A stretch of DNA of 64,000 bases from Lentzea flava (GCF_014648475.1 NZ_BMRE01000013.1:120726-184725); one strand, 5' to 3'. Counted from the stretch's first letter, positions 26,215 to 34,887 are shown. A program made the numbers and translations. Notes: generated from the letters alone by a model not told the origin.

Positions 26215-26913
26215 ATGATGGAGCACGCGCAGGAGGCGTTGTTCCGCCCGGTGCGGGCGGGCAACGCCTTCGAGGAGACCGTCGAACGGCTCATGCAGGC
26301 CATCCGGCTCGGCGTCGTCGCGCCGGGTGAGCGGCTGCCGTCCGAACGGGAACTCGCCACCCGGCTCGGAGTGAGCCGGGTGACCGTGCGTGAAGCCATC
26401 AGATCGTTGCAGGAGAACAACTACGTCGAGTCCCGCAGGGGCCGCTACGGCGGCACGTTCGTCAACGACGTGATCCCGAAGTCCGCGCCCGGCAAGGAGT
26501 TCGGCGACATCCACGACGCGCTGACGTTGCGGAAAGTCCTGGAAACAGGCGCTGCGGAATCCGCAGCGGGTCGTTCACTGGGGTCGGCAGAACGTCGCGG
26601 GCTGCGCGTGCGGCTGGAAGAGGCGTCGACCGCGTCGCTCGCGGAATACCGGCGCAAGGACTCGCGGCTGCACCTCGCGATCGCCGAGGCGACCGGGTCG
26701 GCGTCACTCACCGCCGCCGTGGCGGAGTCCAGGATGCGCGTGAACGAGCTGCTGGACACGATTCCGCTGCTGGAGCCGAACCTCGCGCACTCCAACGCGC
26801 AGCACGAACGCATCATCACCTCCATTTTGGACGGAGACCCGGTCGCGGCGCGCCAGGCGATGGCGGAACACCTCGACGGCACGGCGTCGTTGTTGCGCGG
26901 CTTTTTGGTCTGA
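26215..26913 (+). CDS. GntR-family regulator, FadR subfamily (FCD domain)
   Basis: 232 residues. The winged helix-turn-helix is at about 35-80 (SERELATRLGVSRVTVREAIRSLQENNYVESRRGRYGGTFV). The C-terminal FCD ligand domain has the metal/ligand-binding pattern RRKDSRLHLAIAEATGS and NAQHERIITSILDGD. It starts 2 bp after the SDR stop and is probably the local repressor of the cluster. A FadR-like sequence overlaps its stop codon (26908-26923). Confidence 0.88.
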   Translation: MMEHAQEALFRPVRAGNAFEETVERLMQAIRLGVVAPGERLPSERELATRLGVSRVTVREAIRSLQENNYVESRRGRYGGTFVNDVIPKSAPGKEFGDIHDALTLRKVLETGAAESAAGRSLGSAERRGLRVRLEEASTASLAEYRRKDSRLHLAIAEATGSASLTAAVAESRMRVNELLDTIPLLEPNLAHSNAQHERIITSILDGDPVAARQAMAEHLDGTASLLRGFLV

Positions 26914-26923
26914 CCGGTCAGAC
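26908..26923. promoter_or_regulatory. 16-bp palindrome with a FadR-like core over the regulator stop codon
   Basis: A perfect palindrome GTCTGACCGGTCAGAC. Read from 26906 it gives TGGTCTGACCG, close to the GntR/FadR operator TGGTCnGACCA. It ends the gntR gene and lies 177 bp upstream of the acyl-CoA synthetase start, so it may control the downstream gene. It could also act as a hairpin with the small stem CTCCCG-CTA-CGGGAG that follows. Confidence 0.4.
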
Positions 26924-27099
26924 TCCCGCTACGGGAGCAGTGAGAGTGGGTACGCGGCGGGAAACGGGTAATGTGAAAACGTTTACAGGTTCGGTTGTCC
27001 CGTTGTCATGCGAATTCCGCATGGAACAAGGCTTGGCGTGGGGCAAGCGGGCCGTTACCGTCCGAATACCTCGGGGACTTGCAGCGCGAGGAGCTGTTG

Positions 27100-28749
27100 A
27101 TGCCAGGGTTGCGCAAGGTGTTTCGCGACGCCATGGGCCGGGTGCACTCACTCCGTGTCTTGTCCGAAGCGGGCTTGGTGAGTCTCACGAACTTCAAGAT
27201 GTCCGTGCAGGCGTTGAAAGAGGTCAAGATCTGGGGGCCGAACGTCTCGGCACTGCGCCGTTCGGTGCGGCTGAACCCGGACGGTGTCGCGATCGTCGAC
27301 GAACGCGGTTCGGTCACCTACCGGCAGCTCGACCGGCGGTCCACCGCGATCGCGCAGGGCCTGCGCGCGCTGGGGGTGCAGCACACCCACATCGTGGCGC
27401 TGATGTGCCGCAACCACCGCGGAATGGTCGAGTCGTTGCTGGCGTGCGCGAAGCTCGGCGTGCGCGTGCTGCTGGTGAACACGGGTTTCGGCGCCCCCGT
27501 CGTGCTCGATCTCCTGCAACGCGAACGCGCGTCGCTCGTGATCCACGACGAGGAGTTCACCCCGCTGTTCCACCAGCTGCCGCCGTCGATCCCGCGCTGG
27601 CTCGCGTGGTCGCGCGACGGCCTCGACCGTCGCACCCCGACACTCGACCAGCTGGTGGCGAAGGCGCCGCGCGGAGAGCTGGAACCGCCGCGCGAGCCCG
27701 GTGTCGTCATCCAGCTGACGTCGGGAACCACCGGCGTGCCGAAGGGAACGGCCCGCGAGATCAAATCGGTGCTGACGGCGTCGGACTTCCTCGACCGCAT
27801 TCCCATGCGGTCGGGTGAATCGACTTTCATCGCCGCGCCGATCTTCCACTCGGTCGGCTACTCGCACCTGACGCTCGCCATGTCACTCGGTTCGCGCGCG
27901 GTGCTGCAACGCCGGTTCGACCCGCGCAAGACGCTGTGGTCGGTGCAGGGCCAGCGCTGCACGACGATCGTGCTGGTGCCGACGATGCTGCAGCGCATCA
28001 TGGAGCTCGACCGGTCGGTGATCGACTCGTACGACCTCTCGCACCTGCGCGTGGTGTTCTGCTCCGGTTCGACGCTGCCGACCGACCTCGTGCACCGCAC
28101 GCAGGCCGTGCTGGGACCGGTGCTCTACAACCTCTACGGCTCAACGGAGGTCGCGGTCGCCACCGTCGCCACGCCGGAGGATCTCGCGGTCGCGCCGTCG
28201 AGCGTCGGCATGCCACCGCACAACTGCATCGTGCGGCTCTACGACAAGGACGGCAACCGGATCACCCGCTCGTTCGTGACGGGCCGGATCTTCGTGCGCG
28301 GTTCGCTCACCGTCGACCTCTACACGGACGGTTCGGCGAAGGAGAGCATCGACGGCCTCGTCGCGACCGGCGACCTAGGCCACTTCGACCCGAGCGGGCG
28401 GCTGTACTTCGACGGCCGCGAGGACGACATGATCGTGTCCGGCGGCGAGAACGTGTACCCCGTCGAGGTGGAGAACCTGCTGATGACGCACTACCGGGTG
28501 CGTGACGCGGCGGTGCTCGGCGTGCCGGATCCCGAGTACGGGCAACGGTTGCGCGCGTTCGTGGTGCCGGTGGCGGGCGCGCGGATCGACGTGAAGGAAC
28601 TGCGCGAGTTCGTGCGGACCCGGCTGGCGCGGCACAAGGTTCCGCGCGAGGTCGTGGTCGTGCCGCAGCTGCCGCGCAACGCGACGGGGAAGGTGCTGCG
28701 GCGTCAGCTGCTGGCGATCAGGCTGGGGCCGCAACAGGCCTCGCAGTGA
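27100..28749 (+). CDS. Acyl-CoA synthetase (AMP-forming, FadD-like)
   Basis: 549 residues from ATG 27100 with GAGGAG 7-12 bases upstream; an earlier in-frame ATG at 26995 lacks a ribosome site. Adenylation motifs are complete: QLTSGTTGVPKGTA P-loop, YGSTEVAVAT, GDLGHFDPSGRLYFDGREDDMIVSGGENVYPVEVE, and the catalytic lysine in RNATGKVLRRQLL. It activates a carboxylic acid to the acyl-AMP and then the CoA thioester. The residues LGVRVLLVNTGFGAPVVLDLLQRE place it among long-chain fatty-acid ligases of the mycobacterial FadD2/FadD12 style. Chain length is uncertain. Confidence 0.9.
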   Translation: MPGLRKVFRDAMGRVHSLRVLSEAGLVSLTNFKMSVQALKEVKIWGPNVSALRRSVRLNPDGVAIVDERGSVTYRQLDRRSTAIAQGLRALGVQHTHIVALMCRNHRGMVESLLACAKLGVRVLLVNTGFGAPVVLDLLQRERASLVIHDEEFTPLFHQLPPSIPRWLAWSRDGLDRRTPTLDQLVAKAPRGELEPPREPGVVIQLTSGTTGVPKGTAREIKSVLTASDFLDRIPMRSGESTFIAAPIFHSVGYSHLTLAMSLGSRAVLQRRFDPRKTLWSVQGQRCTTIVLVPTMLQRIMELDRSVIDSYDLSHLRVVFCSGSTLPTDLVHRTQAVLGPVLYNLYGSTEVAVATVATPEDLAVAPSSVGMPPHNCIVRLYDKDGNRITRSFVTGRIFVRGSLTVDLYTDGSAKESIDGLVATGDLGHFDPSGRLYFDGREDDMIVSGGENVYPVEVENLLMTHYRVRDAAVLGVPDPEYGQRLRAFVVPVAGARIDVKELREFVRTRLARHKVPREVVVVPQLPRNATGKVLRRQLLAIRLGPQQASQ

Positions 28750-28824
28750 GGTTGTGGGCGGAACGCACGCCGCGGCAGAACGAGGGGGACTAATCCGGCC
28801 GTGGCGCGCGTTCCTGGTTTTGGG

Positions 28825-28877
28825 GAGCGCACGACCCGCGTCGTCGGGGACTCGGGCAGAACGCGGGTCGTGCGCTC
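28825..28877. terminator. Bidirectional terminator with a perfect 17-bp stem
   Basis: Arms GAGCGCACGACCCGCGT (28825-28841) and its exact complement (28861-28877), loop 19 nt. It lies between the converging acyl-CoA synthetase and the Pro/Ala-rich membrane protein, whose stop codon is 8 bp away. Confidence 0.8.
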
Positions 28878-28884
28878 GGTCGGG

Positions 28885-29472
28885 TCACCGCTCGAAGCGG
28901 TCGCCGCGGTCGCCGTGGTCGCTGAACGGGCCGCGCTGCTCGAAGCGGTCGGGTCCGCGGTCGCCGCGGTCGTGGACGCGGACGTGGCCGGGTCCCCGGT
29001 GGTCGACGCGGTTGGCCGCGATCGCGCCCACGATGCCGCCGCCGAGGACGAGTCCCAGCAGGCCGGCGGCGACGAGCTGGGTGGCTCGGTGGCCGGCGAA
29101 ACGGCGGAACCTGCCGGGGGCTGCCGGGGGCGCGGGTGGAGGGATCGGGGCCGCTGCGTGGGGTGCGGCGGGTGCTTCCGCGGCGGTGGCGGCGGGTTGT
29201 TCGGTGGTGGCCTGCGGTCCGGTGGCTGCGGCCTGCGCGCCCGTGGGCTGTGATGCGGCGGCTGCGGACTGCTCGGCCGTGGCCTGTGGTCCGGGCTGGA
29301 CCGGCTGCTCGGCGGTCGGCTGCGGCCCCGGCGCGGCCGGCTGCTGCGGACCAGGCGTGGCCGATGCGTCGGCGGGCAGCGGGGTCGTTGTCTGCTCGGG
29401 TGCAGGCCGGGCTGCCTGCGGGTGGTCTTTCGGCGGCTCCGGCGGTCCCGGCGCCTGTCCCTGCTCGCTCAT
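28885..29472 (-). CDS. Single-pass membrane protein with Pro/Ala/Gln-rich N-terminal region
   Basis: 195 residues from ATG 29470-29472. Residues 1-125 are low-complexity, with degenerate repeats of the type GPQPTAEQP / GPQATAEQS / GPQATTEQP. A membrane helix (about 137-160, TQLVAAGLLGLVLGGGIVGAIAA) follows, then a short charged tail rich in HDRGDRG/RFEQRG. The proline-rich part would be cytoplasmic if the tail is outside; no catalytic domain is visible. It overlaps the upstream small gene by 4 bp. Function unknown; the high GC of the repeats makes many false reading frames on the opposite strand. Confidence 0.72.
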   Translation of the reverse strand: MSEQGQAPGPPEPPKDHPQAARPAPEQTTTPLPADASATPGPQQPAAPGPQPTAEQPVQPGPQATAEQSAAAASQPTGAQAAATGPQATTEQPAATAAEAPAAPHAAAPIPPPAPPAAPGRFRRFAGHRATQLVAAGLLGLVLGGGIVGAIAANRVDHRGPGHVRVHDRGDRGPDRFEQRGPFSDHGDRGDRFER

Positions 29473-29783
29473 GTCCTCAACGATGCGCCGTTCGGCTGAG
29501 CTGAGCCTGACAGCCACCTGTTCGTTTCCTGAAGCCCGCCGGCGTCGCGCGCGGAGTTCAGGATCGGGCGGGAGGCGGCGAAGACGTGCCGCTGGTCGGC
29601 GTAGGTCGCGCCGAAGAGCTCGGGGTCGAGCACGCCCGACCACACGAAGTGCAACGTCGTGCGCGTGCCGTCACGGGCGTCGCGGCGCGCGTAGTGGTCG
29701 CGCAGGTCGGCGTACAGCAGGCGCAGCTCGTCCCGGTTGGACTCGGTGAGGCGAACCGGGCATTCGACCACCAGGTCTGGCAT
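29469..29783 (-). CDS. Small conserved-looking protein, function unknown
   Basis: 104 residues from ATG 29781-29783 with AAGGAG upstream. The sequence MPDLVVECPVRLTESNRDELRLLYADLRDHYARRD...TTLHFVWSGVLDPELFGATYADQRHVFAASRPILN looks like a compact alpha/beta soluble protein. I do not recognise a family. It is translationally coupled (ATGA) to the Pro/Ala-rich membrane protein, suggesting the two act together. Confidence 0.65.
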   Translation of the reverse strand: MPDLVVECPVRLTESNRDELRLLYADLRDHYARRDARDGTRTTLHFVWSGVLDPELFGATYADQRHVFAASRPILNSARDAGGLQETNRWLSGSAQPNGASLRT

Positions 29784-29940
29784 GGGGTGCTCCTTACGGC
29801 GGCGGGCCGGGCACACAGACTGCTCGCCCCGCCCGCCGGGGCGCATCCGAAAAACCACTCAGAACCGGTTGCGTATGAACCGTGGGCGACAAATCACCAG
29901 GTCGAGTTAACCGCTTGCCCCCACCCGGTTCGATGGAGCC

Positions 29941-30432
29941 ATGGAACTCGTACCGCTCCGCAAGGAGTTCGCCGCGCAGATGCACGCGGGCGGACCCGAC
30001 GACGCCGAGGTCAGGAAGCTGACCGGCACGCACGCCACGTTCACGTTGGAGGACTACGAGGCGTACATCGAGCGGACGCTGAACGACCCCAACCGCTACA
30101 CCCGCGCCATCACCGAGGACGGGAAGTTCCTCGGCGAGGTCGTGCTCACGATCAATCCGCACAACCGGTCGGCCGGCATGCGGATCTTCCTGCAGGACGG
30201 CTTCGGCAAGGGCTACGGCACCGCCGCGATCAAGCACGTCCTCGATCACGCGTTCAACGAGCGCGACCTCCATCGGGTGGACCTGGAGGTGTACGAGTTC
30301 AACGAGCGGGCGATCCACGTCTACCAGAAGTGCGGCTTCCGGGAGGAGGGGCGGCTGAGGGACGCCCTGCTCTGGGAAGGCGAGTTCTACGACGCGATCG
30401 TCATGTCCATCTTGAGCACCGATAGCATCTGA
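29941..30432 (+). CDS. GNAT acetyltransferase, RimJ/RimL-SpeG-like
   Basis: 163 residues. It has the RimL-type GNAT pattern: LTGTHATFTLEDYEAYIERTLNDPNRYTRAI, GEVVLTINPHNRSAGMRIFL, acetyl-CoA loop FGKGYGTAAI, and NERAIHVYQKCGFREEGRLRDALLWEGEFYDAIVMSIL. Such enzymes acetylate protein N-termini, polyamines or small amines. It sits 33 bp before thrS on the same strand. A small inverted repeat CGGTT-N7-AACCG (29866-29882) lies in its upstream region. Confidence 0.85.
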   Translation: MELVPLRKEFAAQMHAGGPDDAEVRKLTGTHATFTLEDYEAYIERTLNDPNRYTRAITEDGKFLGEVVLTINPHNRSAGMRIFLQDGFGKGYGTAAIKHVLDHAFNERDLHRVDLEVYEFNERAIHVYQKCGFREEGRLRDALLWEGEFYDAIVMSILSTDSI

Positions 30433-30465
30433 TCCGAAAACCCGAACTTCGAGCTAGGAGTCATC

Positions 30466-32514
30466 GTGTCCGAGTCGCGCCCAGCAGTCGCCCAGAACCC
30501 GCCTCGCGTGGTGGTTCCGGCTGGGACGACGGCGGGCACGGCCGTGCGCGAGGCCGGGCTCCCCGGCAAGGGCTCGGACGCGATCGTCGTCGTGCGCGAC
30601 GCCGAGGGCCACCTGCGCGACCTGTCGTGGACCCCGCAGGTCGACGTCGAGGTCGAGGCCGTCGCCGCGGACACCGAGGACGGCCGCAGCGTCATCCGCC
30701 ACTCCGCCGCGCACGTGCTGGCGCAGGCGGTGCAGCAGCAGTTCCCCGAGGCCAAGCTCGGCATCGGCCCGCCCGTGAAGGACGGCTTCTACTACGACTT
30801 CCAGGTCGACAAGCCGTTCACCCCGGAAGACCTGCAGGCGCTCGAGAAGCGCATGAAGCAGATCATCAAGGGCTCGCAGCGGTTCTCCCGCCGGGTGGTC
30901 GAGTCGGTCGACGCGGCGAAGGCGGAGCTCGCGAAGGAGCCGTTCAAGCTGGAGCTCGTCGACATCAAGAGCGACGTCGACACCAGCGAGGTCATGGAGG
31001 TCGGCGGCGGCGAGCTGACGATCTACGACAACCTCGACCCGCGCACCGGCGAGCAGGTGTGGGGCGACCTGTGCCGCGGCCCGCACGTGCCGACCACCAG
31101 GCACATCCCGGCGTTCAAGCTGACCCGCGTGGCCGCCGCCTACTGGCGCGGCAACGAGAACAACCCGCAGCTGCAGCGCATCTACGGCACCGCCTGGGAG
31201 TCGCAGGAGGCGCAGGACGCGTACCTGGAGCGGCTGGCCGAGGCCGAGCGGCGTGACCACCGCAAGCTGGGTGTGGAGCTCGACCTGTTCTCGTTCCCGG
31301 ACGAGATCGGCTCCGGTCTCGCGGTGTTCCACCCCAAGGGCGGCATCATCCGCAAGGCCATGGAGGACTACTCCCGGCAGCGGCACACCGAGGCTGGCTA
31401 CGAGTTCGTCTACTCGCCGCACATCACCAAGGGCAACCTGTTCGAGGTCTCCGGCCACCTCGACTGGTACCGCGACGGCATGTACCCGGCGATGCACCTC
31501 GACGCCGAGCTCAACGAGGACGGAACGGTCCGCAAGCCCGGCCAGGACTACTACCTCAAGCCGATGAACTGCCCGTTCCACGACCTGATCTTCAAGTCGA
31601 GGGGCCGTTCGTACCGCGAGCTGCCGCTGCGCATGTTCGAGTTCGGCTCGGTGTACCGCTACGAGAAGTCCGGCGTGGTGCACGGCCTCACCCGAGTGCG
31701 CGGCATGACGCAGGACGACGCGCACATCTTCTGCACCCGCGACCAGATCCGCGACGAGCTGAAGTCGCTGCTGACGTTCGTGCTGGACCTGCTGCGCGAC
31801 TACGGCCTGGACGACTTCTACCTGGAGCTCTCGACCAAGAACCCGGAGAAGTACGTGGGTGCGGACGAGATCTGGGACGAGGCGACCGAGACGCTCGCCT
31901 CCGTCGCGCAGGAGTCCGGCCTGGAGCTCGTGCCGGATCCGGGTGGCGCCGCGTTCTACGGCCCGAAGATCTCGGTGCAGTGCCGTGACGCGCTGGGCCG
32001 CACCTGGCAGATGTCGACCATCCAGCTCGACTTCAACCTGCCGGAGCGGTTCGAGCTCGAGTACACCGGCCCGGACGGCTCCCGCCAGCGCCCGGTCATG
32101 ATCCACCGCGCGCTGTTCGGTTCGGTGGAGCGGTTCTTCGGCGTGCTGACCGAGCACTACGCGGGCGCGTTCCCGGCGTGGCTCGCGCCGGTGCAGGTCG
32201 TGGGCATTCCGGTGACCTCGGAGAACGCCGACCACCTGTTCGCGGTGCGCGACCTGCTCAAGCGCCAGGGCATCCGGGTCGAGGTCGACGCGTCCGACGA
32301 CCGCATGCAGAAGAAGATCCGCAACCACACCATGCAGAAGGTGCCGTTCATGCTCCTGGCCGGTGCCAAGGACGTGGAAGCCAATGCGGTGTCGTTCCGG
32401 TTCCGCGACGGCACGCAGATCAACGGCGTTCCGGTGGAACGGGCCGTCGAACAGATCGTCGAGTGGGTTCAGCGCCGGGAGAACGCCTCGCCCACGGCGG
32501 AACTTCTCTCGTGA
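30466..32514 (+). CDS. thrS: Threonyl-tRNA synthetase
   Basis: 682 residues from GTG 30466 (TAGGAG upstream). An N-terminal TGS-like domain (about 10-70) precedes the editing domain with HSAAHVLAQ (H-x3-H zinc motif). The class II core follows, with motif 2 around MFEFGSVYRYEKSGVVHGLTRVRGMTQDDAHIFC and the zinc-ligand region KPMNCPFH, then an anticodon-binding C-terminal domain (VQVVGIPVTSENADHLFAV). It charges tRNA-Thr. It shares a GTGA with the following HIT gene, the same order as mycobacterial thrS-Rv2613c. No T-box leader is visible in the 33-bp upstream gap. Confidence 0.97.
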   Translation: MSESRPAVAQNPPRVVVPAGTTAGTAVREAGLPGKGSDAIVVVRDAEGHLRDLSWTPQVDVEVEAVAADTEDGRSVIRHSAAHVLAQAVQQQFPEAKLGIGPPVKDGFYYDFQVDKPFTPEDLQALEKRMKQIIKGSQRFSRRVVESVDAAKAELAKEPFKLELVDIKSDVDTSEVMEVGGGELTIYDNLDPRTGEQVWGDLCRGPHVPTTRHIPAFKLTRVAAAYWRGNENNPQLQRIYGTAWESQEAQDAYLERLAEAERRDHRKLGVELDLFSFPDEIGSGLAVFHPKGGIIRKAMEDYSRQRHTEAGYEFVYSPHITKGNLFEVSGHLDWYRDGMYPAMHLDAELNEDGTVRKPGQDYYLKPMNCPFHDLIFKSRGRSYRELPLRMFEFGSVYRYEKSGVVHGLTRVRGMTQDDAHIFCTRDQIRDELKSLLTFVLDLLRDYGLDDFYLELSTKNPEKYVGADEIWDEATETLASVAQESGLELVPDPGGAAFYGPKISVQCRDALGRTWQMSTIQLDFNLPERFELEYTGPDGSRQRPVMIHRALFGSVERFFGVLTEHYAGAFPAWLAPVQVVGIPVTSENADHLFAVRDLLKRQGIRVEVDASDDRMQKKIRNHTMQKVPFMLLAGAKDVEANAVSFRFRDGTQINGVPVERAVEQIVEWVQRRENASPTAELLS

Positions 32515-33059
32515 CGCCTGAGTTTTCCGAACAGGACGGGGTCGGGGTCCACGACGCATTGCAGCGTTTGTGGACCCCTCACCGCTTGTCTTATGTGAAG
32601 GGTGAGGGGAAGGCTCTCGGCGACCAGCCGGAAGGCTGCCCGTTCTGCCGCGTTGTCGAGTTGGACGACTCGGCGGGCCTGATCATCGCGCGCGGCGCCG
32701 AAGTCTTCGCTGTTTTGAACCTCTACCCGTACAACCCCGGTCATCTGATGGTGTTGCCGTATCGCCATGTGCCGGACTACACGGATCTGACGCTGTCGGA
32801 GACCACGGAGTTCGCCGCGTTCACGCAGAAGGCGATGCGGGTCGTGCGGCACGTCGCGGCGCCGCACGGGTTCAACATCGGCATGAACCAGGGCGTGGTG
32901 GCGGGGGCCGGAATCGCCGCTCACCTGCACCAGCACGTCGTGCCGCGGTGGGGCGGGGACGCGAACTTCATGCCGGTCATCGGGCACACCAAGGTGTTGC
33001 CGCAGCTCCTGGGGGAAACCCGTCAGCTGCTGGCGGAGGGCTGGAAGGCCGTCGACTGA
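32511..33059 (+). CDS. HIT-family protein, probable AP4A phosphorylase/hydrolase
   Basis: 182 residues from GTG 32511 overlapping thrS by 4 bp. The histidine triad is HLHQHVVPRW near residue 145, the zinc-like CPFC (about 44-47) precedes it, and NLYPYNPGHLMVLPYRHV is the HIT substrate strand. Length and position match mycobacterial Rv2613c, an AP4A phosphorylase. Coupling to a tRNA synthetase is sensible because synthetases produce AP4A. A hairpin terminator follows 6 bp after the stop, separating it from the PIM genes. Confidence 0.9.
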   Translation: MTPEFSEQDGVGVHDALQRLWTPHRLSYVKGEGKALGDQPEGCPFCRVVELDDSAGLIIARGAEVFAVLNLYPYNPGHLMVLPYRHVPDYTDLTLSETTEFAAFTQKAMRVVRHVAAPHGFNIGMNQGVVAGAGIAAHLHQHVVPRWGGDANFMPVIGHTKVLPQLLGETRQLLAEGWKAVD

Positions 33060-33065
33060 GAACAT

Positions 33066-33090
33066 CCCGCTAAACATCGCGTTTAGCGGG
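33066..33090 (+). terminator. Terminator after the thrS-HIT operon
   Basis: Perfect 10-bp arms CCCGCTAAAC and GTTTAGCGGG with a 5-nt loop, 6 bp after the HIT stop. A clean, isolated hairpin. Confidence 0.75.
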
Positions 33091-33152
33091 GCGCCCGCAT
33101 GCTTGAAACCCGGACCAATTCCTGGACAAAAGAGTGACAAAAACCACCCACG

Positions 33153-33290
33153 TTGTCCGCACCGGACAATCGACGCGGTTTCCAGGTCGCACGGAATAGC
33201 GTCGTTGCAACTTTTGGGTGCTTTTGGTCAACCGATCGAGACGAAATGCCAGCACAAAGCGATTCCAGGTAGGTGAGATCACCCACCTGG
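33153..33290. promoter_or_regulatory. Two inverted repeats upstream of the XRE-DUF5753 gene at 33364
   Basis: The 273-bp stretch 33091-33363 has no gene. It holds a perfect TTGTCCG-CAC-CGGACAA repeat (33153-33169) and a 26-bp imperfect palindrome beginning CCAGGT and ending ACCTGG (33265-33290, 11 of 13 pairs). A -10-like TACGGT at 33352-33357 sits 6 bp before the ATG, allowing a leaderless transcript. These are candidate autoregulatory sites. Confidence 0.4.
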
Positions 33291-33363
33291 AGGTGTCAAG
33301 GGTGAGTCAAGTCCCCGCCGATGGCCGATCGTCTGACCGTGCACAGATGGTTACGGTGCGAAC

Positions 33364-34203
33364 ATGACCGCACCTGAGCGTTCGCGATTAGCGAGAGAAC
33401 GGCTTTCGCGTGAACTACGCCGGTTGCGCACCGAGGCGAAGATGACCGGCACGGCCACCGCCCGTGCCACCGGGATGAGCCAGTCCAAGCTGTCGAAGAT
33501 CGAGAACGGCATGCTGCTCCCGTCCGTCACGGATGTGGAGCGTCTCGTCGCCGAACTGGCCGCGACGAGAGAGACGCGCATCGAACTGGTCGAACTCGCC
33601 AGGTCGCTGCACGCGGAGGCGGAAACCCGCCGCGTCGTGCTGCACCGAGGGGCGCACCGCCACCAGCAGACGATCAGCCGCGTGGAGGCCCGTGCTGCGA
33701 CGTCGAGGTTCTTCCAGGTCAACCTGGTCCCCTCGCTGCTGCAGTCCGAGTCCTACCTGAGGATCGTGCTGGGGACGATGCCGCAGTCCGAACAGGAGGC
33801 CGCCGTCGCAGCGCTGCGGATCCGGCGTTCGCGCATGGACGACCTGGCGAAGCAGTTCGTGTTCGTGCTGACCGAGAGCGCGCTGCGCTGGCGGATGGGC
33901 TCGGCGGACCTGATGGCGGAACAGGTCGAGCACCTGGCCGCGATCCAGCGCCGCCCGAACGTCCGTCTCGGCGTGGTGCCGTGGTCGGCCGACGCGAACA
34001 TGGTCGCGCTGCACGGTTTCCACATCTACGACGAACGTGTTGTCACGGTCAGCGTGCTGACCGGCAACGCCACCATCACCGATCCGCTGGACGTGCGCGA
34101 GTACCTCGCGTTGTTCGGCCGGCTGGAGCGGCTGGCGGTGCGGGGGGAGGAGCTGCAGGCCTTGCTGAAACGGATCGCCGAGGACCACCGCAGGCTCGGC
34201 TAG
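33364..34203 (+). CDS. XRE-family regulator with DUF5753 domain, inserted in the PIM locus
   Basis: 279 residues. The helix-turn-helix is at about 16-62 (ELRRLRTEAKMTGTATARATGMSQSKLSKIENGMLLPSVTDVERL). DUF5753 strings follow: FFQVNLVPSLLQSESYLRIVLG, FVLTESALRWRMGSADLMAEQVEHL and VRLGVVPWSADANMVALHGFHIYDE. It is bounded by a terminator on each side (33066-33090 and 34221-34246), so it is a self-contained unit between thrS-HIT and pgsA, which are near neighbours in mycobacteria. Its targets are unknown. Confidence 0.87.
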   Translation: MTAPERSRLARERLSRELRRLRTEAKMTGTATARATGMSQSKLSKIENGMLLPSVTDVERLVAELAATRETRIELVELARSLHAEAETRRVVLHRGAHRHQQTISRVEARAATSRFFQVNLVPSLLQSESYLRIVLGTMPQSEQEAAVAALRIRRSRMDDLAKQFVFVLTESALRWRMGSADLMAEQVEHLAAIQRRPNVRLGVVPWSADANMVALHGFHIYDERVVTVSVLTGNATITDPLDVREYLALFGRLERLAVRGEELQALLKRIAEDHRRLG

Positions 34204-34220
34204 AGGGGTACAGGGGATCT

Positions 34221-34246
34221 CTCGTGGGTGCCGCCTCACCCGCGAG
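34221..34246 (+). terminator. Terminator after the XRE-DUF5753 gene
   Basis: Arms CTCGTGGGTG and CACCCGCGAG (one G-U pair) with a 6-nt loop, 17 bp after the stop and 38 bp before pgsA. Confidence 0.65.
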
Positions 34247-34284
34247 CAGCGAGTTTCAGCAGTCCAGCTAGGCTGCGACACGCC

Positions 34285-34887
34285 ATGCTGAACATCTTCG
34301 CTCGCGCGTCCGTCTCGCGCGTCACCGATCCGATCGGGGCGTGGTTGCTGGCGCGTGGCCTCACGCCCAACGTCGTCACCGTGATCGGCACGGCCGGCGC
34401 CGTCGCGAGCGCGCTCTGGTTCATCCCCCGCGGGCAGCTGTTCGTCGGCTGCGCGCTGGTGACGTTCTTCGTGCTGCTCGACCTGATCGACGGTGCGATG
34501 GCTCGCGCCCAGGGGCCCACGAGGTTCGGTGCCGTGCTCGACGCGACCTGTGACCGCATCGCGGACGGGGCCCTGTTCGCCGCGCTCACCTGGTACGCGT
34601 TCGCGAGCGGCAACCGGTGGACGGCTGCGGCGGGCTTCATCTGCCTGGTGGCCTCGCAGGTCATCTCCTACGTGAAGGCGCGCGCCGAGGCGTCCGGGCT
34701 CAGCGCCGACGGCGGGCTGGCCGAGCGGGCCGAGCGGTTCATCGTCGCCCTCGTCGGTGCCGGTGTGCAGGGGCTCGGCGTGCCGCATCTCATGGACATC
34801 TCGTTGTGGCTGCTCGCGGTCATGACGGTGGCGACGGTGATCCAGCGCGTCCTGGCCGTGGCCAAGTCGGCGCGGGAGGCCGCGTGA
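34285..34887 (+). CDS. pgsA: Phosphatidylinositol-phosphate synthase, CDP-alcohol phosphatidyltransferase
   Basis: 200 residues with about six membrane helices. The CDP-alcohol phosphotransferase signature is intact: DLIDGAMAR followed by G-x3-D-x3-D in FGAVLDATCD (about 60-84), which binds two metal ions and CDP-diacylglycerol. Product is phosphatidylinositol phosphate, the membrane anchor for PIMs. Start ATG 34285; the stop overlaps the patA GTG by 4 bp. Identity rests on the motif plus the gene order pgsA-patA-pimA, which matches Rv2612c-Rv2610c. Confidence 0.93.
   Translation: MLNIFARASVSRVTDPIGAWLLARGLTPNVVTVIGTAGAVASALWFIPRGQLFVGCALVTFFVLLDLIDGAMARAQGPTRFGAVLDATCDRIADGALFAALTWYAFASGNRWTAAAGFICLVASQVISYVKARAEASGLSADGGLAERAERFIVALVGAGVQGLGVPHLMDISLWLLAVMTVATVIQRVLAVAKSAREAA

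Noticed and set aside
28825..28877. Terminal inverted repeat of a mobile element
   Set aside because: A single 53-bp hairpin between convergent stops with no transposase nearby; a terminator explains it.
29136..29504. Plus-strand frames over the Pro/Ala-rich gene
   Set aside because: They are mirror images of the low-complexity repeats; the minus frame has a coupled start, a membrane helix and a defined stop.
33070..33286. Short minus-strand frames in the gap before the XRE gene
   Set aside because: No ribosome site or family; the region holds a terminator and dyad symmetries.
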